From assembly GCA_020025015.1 (NCBI GenBank), contig JAHHSV010000011.1, positions 1 through 35,567 on the forward strand: a stretch of DNA of 35,567 bases. Direction: 5' to 3'. Source of the stretch: Anaeroplasmataceae bacterium. GTDB taxonomy: Bacteria; Bacillota_I; Bacilli_A; Acholeplasmatales; Anaeroplasmataceae. The notes under the pieces are model-generated. The model was not told where the DNA came from and ran no database searches. It saw only the letters and a list, made by a program, of their open reading frames with translations. Positions 22,667-30,387 of the stretch are shown here, piece after piece. Numbering within the stretch: the first letter of the stretch is position 1; each line of letters starts with the position of its first letter. The position numbers and the translations under genes are program-made.

Positions 22667-23674
22667 ATGATGAACATTGAGTGGATGCCAGCGTATGTTT
22701 TAGATATTATAATTTGTGTAATATTTTTAATGACAGTTTTAACCGGTTTAAAGGATGGTATATTTAAGAAAATATATAATTTAATATGTTTTGCTGTCTT
22801 GATTATATTGCTGTGGTTAGCTGTCCCAATGCTTGGTAGTGCTTTAGAGGGTACAGGCTGGATTCAAGGTGTGGTTGCTAAGCTGCCTGAGGAGGTTAAA
22901 AGCTTTTTTGAAAGTGCATTAGGCACGACTTTCTATTCCTTTTTAGCAGGCTTAATAATTGTAATTTGCTTTAGCTTGATTCAATTAATTGTTGGCATTG
23001 CAATTAGAAAAATTTTAAAAAGGAAAAGTGCTCTATGCCGTATTTTAGGTGGAGCTTATGGTTTAGTTTCAGGCTTTATAATTTCTAGTGTTTTATTAGT
23101 TTGTGTAGCGTCTCCAACATTGTTCGGAGAAGTTGGAGCAAAGAAAATAAGTGAGGCTCCTATAACTAGTACAGTATATCAAGGAACAGTTGGTATGCAA
23201 AATGCTTTAAAAAGTGTAAATTTACCATATAGCTTGGAAAGTGTTGGCGCAAGAGCTCTTGCAGGTAAGGATGCAACTAAAGAGGATGTAGATCGTTATA
23301 CAGTAACGATTTCTCGCTTGCCAGAATTAAAGGATGAGCTTATAAATGTCGCTCAGGGTGGCGAGATTGATACTACTAAGTATTTAAATGAGGATGGTTC
23401 GATTAATCAAGAAGAGGCTAATTTATTAGTAGATGATACGATAGTAATTCTTGATTTAGTTAATAAGATGCCAGAAGATCAAAAGGCTCAAGCAGTAGCT
23501 GAGGCTGAACGTGCCCTAACTGATGTATCAAGTCAATTAGTGGTTGATGGTAAGCCAAAGGATACAATAATTGTTACAGCTGAGCAAAAGGAATCATTAA
23601 ATAAGAGACTAGATGCTTTAGGAATTAGTGAAGAGCTAAAGACTACATTAAATATATGCTTAGTAGTTGAATAG
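22667..23674 (+). CDS. CvpA-like membrane protein
   Basis: A 335-aa protein with four membrane helices in the first half (about residues 9-27, 38-56, 86-112 and 128-147) and a soluble, acidic, Ala/Lys-rich C-terminal half. The V-L-T-G-L-K-D-G-I-F-K-K-I-Y-N turn after helix 1 and the G-G-A-Y-G-L-V-S-G-F segment before helix 4 match the CvpA (colicin V production) family, whose role in envelope homeostasis is poorly defined. ATG 22667 is chosen because AGGAGG is eight bases upstream; ATG 22661 would be too close. The extra C-terminal half is longer than simple CvpA proteins (about 160-200 aa). It is monocistronic, between two terminators. Confidence 0.65.
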   Translation: MMNIEWMPAYVLDIIICVIFLMTVLTGLKDGIFKKIYNLICFAVLIILLWLAVPMLGSALEGTGWIQGVVAKLPEEVKSFFESALGTTFYSFLAGLIIVICFSLIQLIVGIAIRKILKRKSALCRILGGAYGLVSGFIISSVLLVCVASPTLFGEVGAKKISEAPITSTVYQGTVGMQNALKSVNLPYSLESVGARALAGKDATKEDVDRYTVTISRLPELKDELINVAQGGEIDTTKYLNEDGSINQEEANLLVDDTIVILDLVNKMPEDQKAQAVAEAERALTDVSSQLVVDGKPKDTIIVTAEQKESLNKRLDALGISEELKTTLNICLVVE

Positions 23675-23680
23675 CAAAGA

Positions 23681-23717
23681 ATAAAAAGGAAAAACGACCA
23701 ATTTTTCCTTTTTATTT
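23681..23717 (+). terminator. Terminator of the CvpA-like gene
   Basis: A perfect 14-bp stem, ATAAAAAGGAAAAA (23681-23694) with TTTTTCCTTTTTAT (23702-23715), around a 7-base loop and followed by TT. The A/T symmetry could let it act in both directions. Confidence 0.85.
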
Positions 23718-23731
23718 TGCTTTAATTATTA

Positions 23732-23737
23732 TATAAT
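23732..23737 (+). promoter_or_regulatory. -10 box of the small membrane protein gene
   Basis: TATAAT stands 16 bases before ATG 23754. No clear -35 is seen. The expected transcript start coincides with the Shine-Dalgarno GGTGAT (23744-23749), giving a leader of about 10 bases. Confidence 0.45.
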
Positions 23738-23753
23738 TTGCTTGGTGATTATA

Positions 23754-24161
23754 ATGAAAAAAATTAAGATTATATATATAGTAATCCTATCTTTATTGGT
23801 TATTGGAAGCCTAATAGGTGGTTATTTTTTAGGCTATGAAACAGGTTCATTTTATTATTTATTAACATCAATTTTATTAATAGCTATACCTTTTGTTAGC
23901 CTTTTATTTATCTTGTTTATTGAGGTTAAAAGGATAGAGTTTAGCCGTAGTCAGTATTTAGAGGCTTATTTTGTTGTGCTTATGATAGCTGGCTCACTTT
24001 TAGAATGGCTATATTCAAAGCTTGAAATTAGTTTAGAAATAGTATACTGGCATATATTTAGTTTACTTGCTTTTTGTGTAATTACAGTTATATTTATGTT
24101 TCTTCACAAAAAGCATAAAAATGATCCAAAAAATGGTCCTAAATTTATCGCGAATAAGTAA
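23754..24161 (+). CDS. Small four-helix membrane protein, unknown
   Basis: I do not recognise a family. The 135-aa product has four likely membrane helices (about residues 7-27, 34-57, 70-87 and 96-118), a short basic-acidic loop (E-V-K-R-I-E-F-S-R) after helix 2 and a strongly basic C-terminal tail (H-K-K-H-K-N-D-P-K), which by the positive-inside rule should be cytoplasmic. ATG 23754 is preferred over in-frame TTG 23742 and GTG 23745 because GGTGAT lies just upstream. It sits alone between a terminator and the leuS promoter, so context gives no functional hint. Confidence 0.7.
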   Translation: MKKIKIIYIVILSLLVIGSLIGGYFLGYETGSFYYLLTSILLIAIPFVSLLFILFIEVKRIEFSRSQYLEAYFVVLMIAGSLLEWLYSKLEISLEIVYWHIFSLLAFCVITVIFMFLHKKHKNDPKNGPKFIANK

Positions 24162-24167
24162 ATAATA

Positions 24168-24176
24168 TGTTATAAT
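24168..24176 (+). promoter_or_regulatory. Extended -10 promoter of leuS
   Basis: TG-T-TATAAT (24168-24176) directly after the previous stop codon; no -35 match. AGGAG at 24184-24188 and ATG 24199 follow closely. There is no room for a T-box leader, which many Firmicutes leuS genes carry, so leucine-tRNA control of that kind is not expected here. Confidence 0.6.
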
Positions 24177-24198
24177 CAAAAGTAGGAGTGATTTTTTT

Positions 24199-26592
24199 AT
24201 GAAAGAATATAATTTTACTGAAATAGAAAAAAAATGGCAAAATTATTGGGATGAACACGAAACATTTAAAACGGATGTTTGGGATTTTAGCAAGCCTAAA
24301 TATTATGCTTTAGATATGTTCCCTTATCCATCTGGACAAGGCTTACACGTAGGTCATCCTGAAGGTTATACAGCTACAGATATAATTTCAAGAATGAAAA
24401 GAATGCAAGGATACAATGTATTACATCCAATGGGATGGGATGCCTTTGGCCTACCAGCAGAGCAATTTGCGATTAAAACTGGTAATCATCCTTCAACCTT
24501 TACCTATAAGAATATTTCAACCTTTAAGCGTCAGTTAAAGATGCTAGGCTTTTCTTTTGATTGGACAAAGGAGTTCGCAACCTGTGATCCTAGCTATTTT
24601 AAATGGACACAATGGATTTTTAAGCAATTTTATGATAAAGGCTTAGCTAAGCTAGTTGATATGCCTGTTAACTGGTGTGAGGAATTAGGTACAGTTTTAG
24701 CTAATGATGAGATTATTGATGGTAAGAGTGAACGTGGTGGTTACCCTGTAACTCGTAAAAATATGAAGCAATGGGTAATGGATATTCCAGCCTATGCAGA
24801 AAAGCTATTAGATGGTCTTGATAAAATTGATTGGCCACAATCAACTAAGGATATGCAAAGGAATTGGATTGGTAAGTCAGTAGGTGCAAGAATTACCTTT
24901 AGTGTTAAGGATCATCCTGATACCTTTGATGTATTTACAACTAGATGTGATACCTTATTTGGTGCAACCTATTGTGTATTATCACCAGAGCATCCTTTAA
25001 TTGAAAAAATAACAAGTGAAGATAAGAAGGCTTTGGTGTTAGCTTATCAAAAGGAATGCCAAGCTAAGTCTGATTTAGAGCGTACTGATTTAAATCATGA
25101 TAAGACTGGTGTATTTGTTGGCGCTTATGCTATAAATCCAGCAAATGGTAATTTATTACCAATTTATATTTCTGACTATGTTTTAATGAGCTATGGTACA
25201 GGTGCAATTATGGCCGTTCCTGCTCATGATACAAGAGATTATGCCTTTGCTAAGAAATTTGATTTACCAATTATTCAGGTTTTAGCTGGTGGAGATATTT
25301 CAAAGGAAGCTTATACTGAAGATGGAATTCATATTAATTCTGGCTTCTTAGATGGCTTAAACAAAGAAGAAGCTATTGATAAAATGATTGAATTTTTAGA
25401 GGAAAAGGGTATTGGTGAAAAGAGAATTCAATATCGCTTACGTGAGTGGATTTTTGCTCGTCAGCGTTATTGGGGTGAACCAATTCCAGTAGTTCATTAT
25501 GAAGATCACAGTGAAACATTACCTGATTCTGAATTACCTTTATTATTACCAGATGTTGATAATTATAAGGCTAAGGTTGCAGGTACAAGCCCATTAGCTA
25601 ATGCTACTGATTGGGTAAATTATAAGGGTGGTAAGCGTGAAACAAATACAATGCCAGGTAGTGCTGCATCAAGCTGGTATTTCATGCGTTATATTGACCC
25701 ACAAAATGATAAGGAATTTGCAAATTATGAATTATTAAAGCATTGGCTACCAGTTGATTTATATATCGGTGGTAGTGAGCATGCTGTAGGTCATTTATTA
25801 TATTCTCGTTTCTTTACTAAATTCTTACATGATTTAGGCTTATGTCCAGTAGATGAACCATTTAAGCGTCTATTCCATCAGGGCTTAATTTTAGGTGAGA
25901 ATAATGAGAAAATGTCAAAGAGCCGTGGTAACGTTGTAAATCCTGATGATATTGTTAGAGATTATGGTGCTGACTCATTACGTTTATATGAAATGTTTAT
26001 GGGGCCACTTGAGGCATCCTTACCTTGGGTAAGCAAGAATGTTGATGGTGCAAAGAAGTTTATTGATCGTGTATGGCGTTTAGTAAATGATGAGTCCTTC
26101 AATACTCGTTTAACTAAGGAGAATGATGGTAAGCTTGATAAGATTTATAACCAAACTGTTAAGAAGGTAACTGATGATTTTGAGGCTTTACGCTTTAATA
26201 CTGCAATTGCCCAAATGATGGTTTTCGTTAATGAATGCTATAAGAGTGAAAAAATTTATATTCCTTATTTAGAAGGTTTAATCAAGATGCTTGCATGTAT
26301 TTGTCCACACGTTTGTGAGGAATTATGGCAAATTCTTGGTCATAATGAAACAATTACCTATGCACAATGGCCAACAGTAGATGAATCTAAGCTAGCTTCT
26401 GATACTGCTAGGATGGTTGTACAGGTAAATGGTAAGCTAAGAGATCAAATTGAGGTTTCTATTGATGAAACTAAGGAAAATATTGAGGCCTTAGCGCTTG
26501 CCTCAGAAAAGGTTAAAAAGTTTACTGATGGAAAAACAGTAGTTAAGATTATTGTTGTTCCTAAGAAGATTGTAAATATAGTTGTTAAATAG
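24199..26592 (+). CDS. leuS: Leucyl-tRNA synthetase
   Basis: Charges tRNA-Leu with leucine in the cytosol. The 797-aa length is usual for bacteria. The class I signature HVGH is at residues 50-53 within Y-P-S-G-Q-G-L-H-V-G-H, and KMSKS is at 571-575. The editing domain (T-T-R-C-D-T-L-F-G-A-T and the A-V-P-A-H-D-T-R-D-Y segment) is intact. The C-terminal anticodon-binding and leucine-specific regions end in K-I-V-V-P-K-K-I-V-N-I-V-V-K. Its stop codon lies within the left arm of its terminator. Confidence 0.98.
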   Translation: MKEYNFTEIEKKWQNYWDEHETFKTDVWDFSKPKYYALDMFPYPSGQGLHVGHPEGYTATDIISRMKRMQGYNVLHPMGWDAFGLPAEQFAIKTGNHPSTFTYKNISTFKRQLKMLGFSFDWTKEFATCDPSYFKWTQWIFKQFYDKGLAKLVDMPVNWCEELGTVLANDEIIDGKSERGGYPVTRKNMKQWVMDIPAYAEKLLDGLDKIDWPQSTKDMQRNWIGKSVGARITFSVKDHPDTFDVFTTRCDTLFGATYCVLSPEHPLIEKITSEDKKALVLAYQKECQAKSDLERTDLNHDKTGVFVGAYAINPANGNLLPIYISDYVLMSYGTGAIMAVPAHDTRDYAFAKKFDLPIIQVLAGGDISKEAYTEDGIHINSGFLDGLNKEEAIDKMIEFLEEKGIGEKRIQYRLREWIFARQRYWGEPIPVVHYEDHSETLPDSELPLLLPDVDNYKAKVAGTSPLANATDWVNYKGGKRETNTMPGSAASSWYFMRYIDPQNDKEFANYELLKHWLPVDLYIGGSEHAVGHLLYSRFFTKFLHDLGLCPVDEPFKRLFHQGLILGENNEKMSKSRGNVVNPDDIVRDYGADSLRLYEMFMGPLEASLPWVSKNVDGAKKFIDRVWRLVNDESFNTRLTKENDGKLDKIYNQTVKKVTDDFEALRFNTAIAQMMVFVNECYKSEKIYIPYLEGLIKMLACICPHVCEELWQILGHNETITYAQWPTVDESKLASDTARMVVQVNGKLRDQIEVSIDETKENIEALALASEKVKKFTDGKTVVKIIVVPKKIVNIVVK

Positions 26593-26615
26593 TCTTGATA
26601 TCAAGACTATTTTTC
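26587..26615 (+). terminator. Terminator of leuS
   Basis: AAATAGTCTT (26587-26596) pairs with AAGACTATTT (26603-26612) around GATATC, then TTC. The stem includes the leuS stop codon. Some read-through is probably needed, since I see no separate promoter for the kinase gene that follows. Confidence 0.75.
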
Positions 26616-26636
26616 TACGAATGGGGGGCCAGTGGT

Positions 26637-27464
26637 TTGCAAAAGAAAATTTTAATAATTGAAGATCTATCTGTAGTTGGAAAAACCTCTTTAGCAACTG
26701 CTATTCCTATTGTTAGTGCCTTTGGACACCAAAGCATAGCTGTTCCAACAGCTTTATTATCGGCTAATACAGCCTTTAAGGGTTTTACTTATTTAGATTT
26801 AACAGAAGAAATGGTGAAAATCTTAAAGCACCTAGAAAAATTAAAGCTAGGAATAGATGCGCTATATACTGGCTATTTAGGAAGTATTAAGCAGATTGAT
26901 ATAATTTTAGATTATCTTAATAAGTATAAAAAGCTTAAATATTATTTAGATCCAGCGATGGCAGATTCAGGCACTCTTTATCCAGGTTTCACTAATGAAT
27001 TTGTTGCTGAAATGAAATGCTTAGTTAGCAAGGCCTACGTTTTAATGCCTAATTTAACTGAGGCTGAATTGCTTTTAGGCTTAGAGCATAAGCTAGAATA
27101 TAGCGCTTTCGAAATTAGTGAAATACTAAAAGGACTAGCCTTACTAGGTCCAGAAAATGTAATTATTACAGGGGTAAAGGTTAATAATAAAATTATAAAT
27201 TACGCTTATGCTAAAAATGAGGATAAAATTTACAGCCATAGCTATGATATTTTACCAAATAATTATTATGGTACAGGCGATATCTTTGCTAGCATAATTA
27301 CAGGTGCCATGGAAAAAGGCCTTAGCCTAGATTTTGCATTAAAGCTTGCTGGAGATTTCTTGTTTAAATCAATAGATTTTACTAATAAATTAAATATAGA
27401 TCCTATTTATGGAGTTTGCTTTGAAGAATATCTTAGTCTTTTAGGAGGTAATCTAAATGAATAG
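26637..27464 (+). CDS. Pyridoxine/pyridoxamine kinase-like protein (ribokinase superfamily)
   Basis: Probably phosphorylates a B6 vitamer in the cytosol. The 275-aa product begins with K-K-I-L-I-I-E-D-L-S-V-V-G-K-T-S-L-A-T-A-I-P, the pattern of clostridial pyridoxamine kinases. It has Y-T-G-Y-L-G for the substrate region, the P-N-L-T-E-A-E-L-L nucleotide segment and the C-terminal G-T-G-D-I-F-A-S with the catalytic Asp. The only in-frame start with a Shine-Dalgarno is TTG 26637, eight bases after GGGGGG (26623-26628). Hydroxymethylpyrimidine kinase is an alternative. It overlaps the next gene by 8 bp (ATGAATAG). A PLP link to SufS two genes on is possible but speculative. Confidence 0.75.
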   Translation: MQKKILIIEDLSVVGKTSLATAIPIVSAFGHQSIAVPTALLSANTAFKGFTYLDLTEEMVKILKHLEKLKLGIDALYTGYLGSIKQIDIILDYLNKYKKLKYYLDPAMADSGTLYPGFTNEFVAEMKCLVSKAYVLMPNLTEAELLLGLEHKLEYSAFEISEILKGLALLGPENVIITGVKVNNKIINYAYAKNEDKIYSHSYDILPNNYYGTGDIFASIITGAMEKGLSLDFALKLAGDFLFKSIDFTNKLNIDPIYGVCFEEYLSLLGGNLNE

Positions 27465-28848
27465 AATTGGTATGCGAGCAATAAAATCAGCTCTTGTTAT
27501 TGTAATTTGTTATTTAGTTTATATAGGCCTTGTAGCCTTAGATAAGGTTATGGTTGAGGGAAGAATGATTTCTAAATGGTTCATTCCTTTTGTTGCAGCT
27601 ATTACAGCCTTTTTTTCAGTTGCTAATTCGAAAAAGGATTTAGCTAAAACTAGCCTACATTTGTGGCTTTTATACATGGCTGTTTTTATGTATTCCTTCC
27701 TAATAATGGGAGTATATGTTTTGATAGCTAATAAGCCTTGGCCTGAAATCGAAAGCCTTGAGGCAGTAGATTTAATTATACCTTCGATTTTAGTCTGTAT
27801 AGGTGTAGTATTTTTAGGCTATTTTATGCTTTTAGCCAATGAAAAAAAGCGTATATTAAATGGTATAGTTTTATATTTGATATTAGTTTCTATTAATTTT
27901 TATGATAGTAACTTTTGGCAATCATTTTTAGCGGTTTTTGTTTCAATTACCTTTGGAGTTTTGATTAGCTATTTTGCTAATTTATTCCCAGTTCATTTTA
28001 AAACCTACAATAAGTTTTTGTTTGTGTATGGAACTGATGGTATTTACAATAGACAGGAGCTAAGCTTTGATTATTATGTTAAATATGAGCTTCAGGAATT
28101 GATTAGAAGGGGTGCCGACATTACATTATTTACTAATAGATCTCCTTCAACCTTGATTCCTTTGATTGGGGATTTAAAGCTAAATATCCCTGTTATTTGT
28201 ATGGGTGGTGCTGCCCTTTATGACACTACAAGTAACCTTTACTTAGATACTGAGCCTATTTCCTTAGAGCTAAGTAATAAGGTAAGAGGTTATTTAAATG
28301 AAAGAGGAATTATTCCTTTTATAAGTATAATTAGAGATAACCTTCAATATATCTATAAGAACTTAAGCAATAATATTGCAGAATTAAGGTTTGCAGATTT
28401 TATTAGAAATAATCCTTATAGTAACTATATTGCTGACGAGGCACCTAATACAGAGGTATTGTTTTTTTCAGTAGTCCTACCTAGCCAGGATATCTATGAG
28501 CTAATTAATTTATTAAAAAGTGAAGGCTATGGTAATGATTTATGCTTTAAAGCATTTAAAACGACAGATGTTTTAAGTGATTTTACTGATTATTTAATGC
28601 TAAATATTTATAGCAAAAAAATAGAAGGTCTTCGGGCTCTAGCCCAAATAGCCGAAGGGAAAACAAGTATGGCAATTTCAACCTCAATGGATGATTTGGT
28701 GTTACTTAATCAAGCGGATAGGATAATAACCTATAAAAATGCCCCAATTGAAATAAAAAATAAGGCTGACTACGTAATAAATAGTACGCGTAAGCACTCA
28801 TTAATAAGAGTTATTAAACGTTTTTATTATCACAAGTCATCTTACTAG
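27457..28848 (+). CDS. Membrane protein with aromatic-acid-exporter-like N-domain and degenerate HAD C-domain
   Basis: A 463-aa two-part protein. Residues 1-175 carry six membrane helices (about 10-28, 41-56, 68-90, 106-126, 133-149 and 154-176), with a start (M-R-A-I-K-S-A-L) and layout like the ArAE/FUSC-type family. Residues 183-463 resemble Cof-type HAD phosphatases: L-F-V-Y-G-T-D-G-I-Y (187-196), T-N-R-S motif II (226-229), C-M-G-G-A-A-L-Y-D, and a C-terminal end like that of Cof proteins. The catalytic DxDGT is altered (nucleophile position Gly192), the motif III Lys is Glu390, and GDxxND reads S-T-S-M-D-D (408-413). It is therefore probably a non-catalytic ligand-sensing or structural domain on a transporter-like membrane part. 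GGAGGT precedes ATG 27457. Confidence 0.68.
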   Translation: MNRIGMRAIKSALVIVICYLVYIGLVALDKVMVEGRMISKWFIPFVAAITAFFSVANSKKDLAKTSLHLWLLYMAVFMYSFLIMGVYVLIANKPWPEIESLEAVDLIIPSILVCIGVVFLGYFMLLANEKKRILNGIVLYLILVSINFYDSNFWQSFLAVFVSITFGVLISYFANLFPVHFKTYNKFLFVYGTDGIYNRQELSFDYYVKYELQELIRRGADITLFTNRSPSTLIPLIGDLKLNIPVICMGGAALYDTTSNLYLDTEPISLELSNKVRGYLNERGIIPFISIIRDNLQYIYKNLSNNIAELRFADFIRNNPYSNYIADEAPNTEVLFFSVVLPSQDIYELINLLKSEGYGNDLCFKAFKTTDVLSDFTDYLMLNIYSKKIEGLRALAQIAEGKTSMAISTSMDDLVLLNQADRIITYKNAPIEIKNKADYVINSTRKHSLIRVIKRFYYHKSSY

Positions 28849-28868
28849 ATTTTTAAGGGTGTTTATTG

Positions 28869-28874
28869 TATAAT
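28869..28874 (+). promoter_or_regulatory. -10 box of the suf operon
   Basis: TATAAT lies 26 bases before ATG 28900, followed by GAAAGAAGAGTG as ribosome-binding region. No strong -35 is visible and no operator for an Fe-S regulator is obvious. Confidence 0.5.
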
Positions 28875-28899
28875 TTGAATTTGAAAGAAGAGTGAAAAT

Positions 28900-29724
28900 A
28901 TGTCAAGTATTTTAGAAATAAAAGATTTATACGCAAGTGTTCCAGAAAAGCAAATTTTAAAGGGACTAAATTTAACAGTTAAAACAGGTGAGGTCCATGC
29001 AATTATGGGTCCAAATGGTACAGGTAAATCAACCTTAGCATCAATCATTATGGGTAGAAAATCTTATAGTGTTAATGGTGGTGAAATTAATTTAGATGGT
29101 GAATCAATTTTACCTTTAGAGGTTGATGAAAGAGCAAGAAAGGGTATTTTCTTAGCCTACCAATATCCAGCTGAGGTATCAGGTGTAACTAATAGTGATT
29201 TCGTGCGTCAAGCAATGAAATCAGTTAATGGGGGTAAGGATATTCCATTATTCTCATTCATTCGTCAATATGAAAAGGCCTGCGATGATTTAAAAATGCC
29301 AGAGGATTTAGCTCATCGTTACTTAAATGAAGGCTTTTCTGGTGGGGAAAAGAAGCGTAATGAAATATTACAAATGAAAATGCTAAAGCCTAAATTTGCC
29401 ATTTTAGATGAGATTGATTCAGGCTTAGACGTTGATGCCTTACGTATTGTTGGTGAAAACGTTCAAAAAATGGTAAACGATGATTTCGGTTGTATTTTAA
29501 TTACTCACTATGAGCGTTTATTAGATTATGTAAAGCCTGATTATGTTCATATCATGATGGGTGGTAAGATAGTTATGACTGGTGGTAAGGAATTAATCGA
29601 AAAGATTGATCAAAATGGTTATGACTGGGTTCGTCGTGAATTAGGTATTGAAGAAGAGGTTCAAGAAGAGGAAGAGCATATTCTATTAGGCTCATGTGCT
29701 CGTCATGGAGCTAATAATGAGTAA
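28900..29724 (+). CDS. sufC: Fe-S cluster assembly ATPase SufC
   Basis: Cytosolic ABC-type ATPase that drives the SufBCD scaffold. Walker A G-P-N-G-T-G-K-S-T is at residues 37-45, the signature F-S-G-G-E-K-K-R-N-E near 146-155, then Walker B A-I-L-D-E-I-D-S-G-L-D. At 274 aa it exceeds the usual 245-260 aa: an acidic C-terminal extension ends in H-I-L-L-G-S-C-A-R-H-G-A-N-N-E with a cysteine. The GGAG within this extension's codons serves as the sufD Shine-Dalgarno. First gene of sufC-D-S-U-B, the usual Firmicutes order. Confidence 0.97.
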   Translation: MSSILEIKDLYASVPEKQILKGLNLTVKTGEVHAIMGPNGTGKSTLASIIMGRKSYSVNGGEINLDGESILPLEVDERARKGIFLAYQYPAEVSGVTNSDFVRQAMKSVNGGKDIPLFSFIRQYEKACDDLKMPEDLAHRYLNEGFSGGEKKRNEILQMKMLKPKFAILDEIDSGLDVDALRIVGENVQKMVNDDFGCILITHYERLLDYVKPDYVHIMMGGKIVMTGGKELIEKIDQNGYDWVRRELGIEEEVQEEEEHILLGSCARHGANNE

Positions 29725-30382
29725 GGTAGTATATGAAGTTAAGCAAAATGAGGCTATAGAAATTTTCTTAAATGAAGATGAAGTAATGACCTATTATGCT
29801 TTAGATAACCAAAATAAAAAGCGTATCTTCCATTTAGCTAGTAATGCAAAATTAGAATACTATGAGCTTAATACTAAACCACTTGAATCTGATTTTGAGG
29901 TTTTACTAGAAGGTGATGGTGCTACCCTTGAGGCTAAGACTCTTACTATTGGTGATACAAAGAAATATAATTACATACAAAATGTAATTCATAAAGAAAA
30001 GCATACAAATTCAAATATTACAAATTTCGCTATTGGTTTAAATGACTCTAATGTCATTTTTAATACAACTGGTAAAATTATGAAGGGAATGAGCGGTAGT
30101 GATTGCCGCCAGCTTAGTAAGGGTATAATAATTAGTGATAATTCAAAAATTACCTCTGAGCCTATTCTTTTAATTGATGAATATGATGTTTTTGCAGCTC
30201 ATGGTGCTTCAATTGGTAAAATGAGTGATGAGGAAATGTTTTACCTAATGAGTAGAGGTTTAACAAAGGATGAGGCGTTAACCTTAATTGTTAATGGCTT
30301 AATTGAACCTTTCCTTGAAAAATTAGGTGAAGAGAAACATCAAAAATATGAAGATATTATTAGTGAAATAATTGAGAGGTAG
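29717..30382 (+). CDS. sufD: Short SufD-like Fe-S scaffold protein
   Basis: A SufB/SufD-family beta-helix protein that pairs with SufB on SufC. It is only 221 aa against about 400 for typical SufD; the N-terminal helical domain is missing and the core is reduced. The family C-terminus is clear: A-A-H-G-A-S-I-G-K-M-S-D-E-E (His near residue 167), Y-L-M-S-R-G-L-T-K-D-E-A and I-E-P-F. Position between sufC and sufS supports SufD. ATG 29717, six bases after GGAG, is preferred over GTG 29696; it overlaps sufC by 8 bp. No frameshift is evident, so it looks like a natural compact form. Confidence 0.85.
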   Translation: MSKVVYEVKQNEAIEIFLNEDEVMTYYALDNQNKKRIFHLASNAKLEYYELNTKPLESDFEVLLEGDGATLEAKTLTIGDTKKYNYIQNVIHKEKHTNSNITNFAIGLNDSNVIFNTTGKIMKGMSGSDCRQLSKGIIISDNSKITSEPILLIDEYDVFAAHGASIGKMSDEEMFYLMSRGLTKDEALTLIVNGLIEPFLEKLGEEKHQKYEDIISEIIER

Positions 30383-30387
30383 TAAAA

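Noticed and set aside
24162..24198. T-box riboswitch before leuS
   Set aside because: Only about 20 bases separate the promoter from the start codon, too little for a T-box.
26503..26697. Minus-strand frame across the end of leuS
   Set aside because: It overlaps the leuS terminator and coding region with no start signals.
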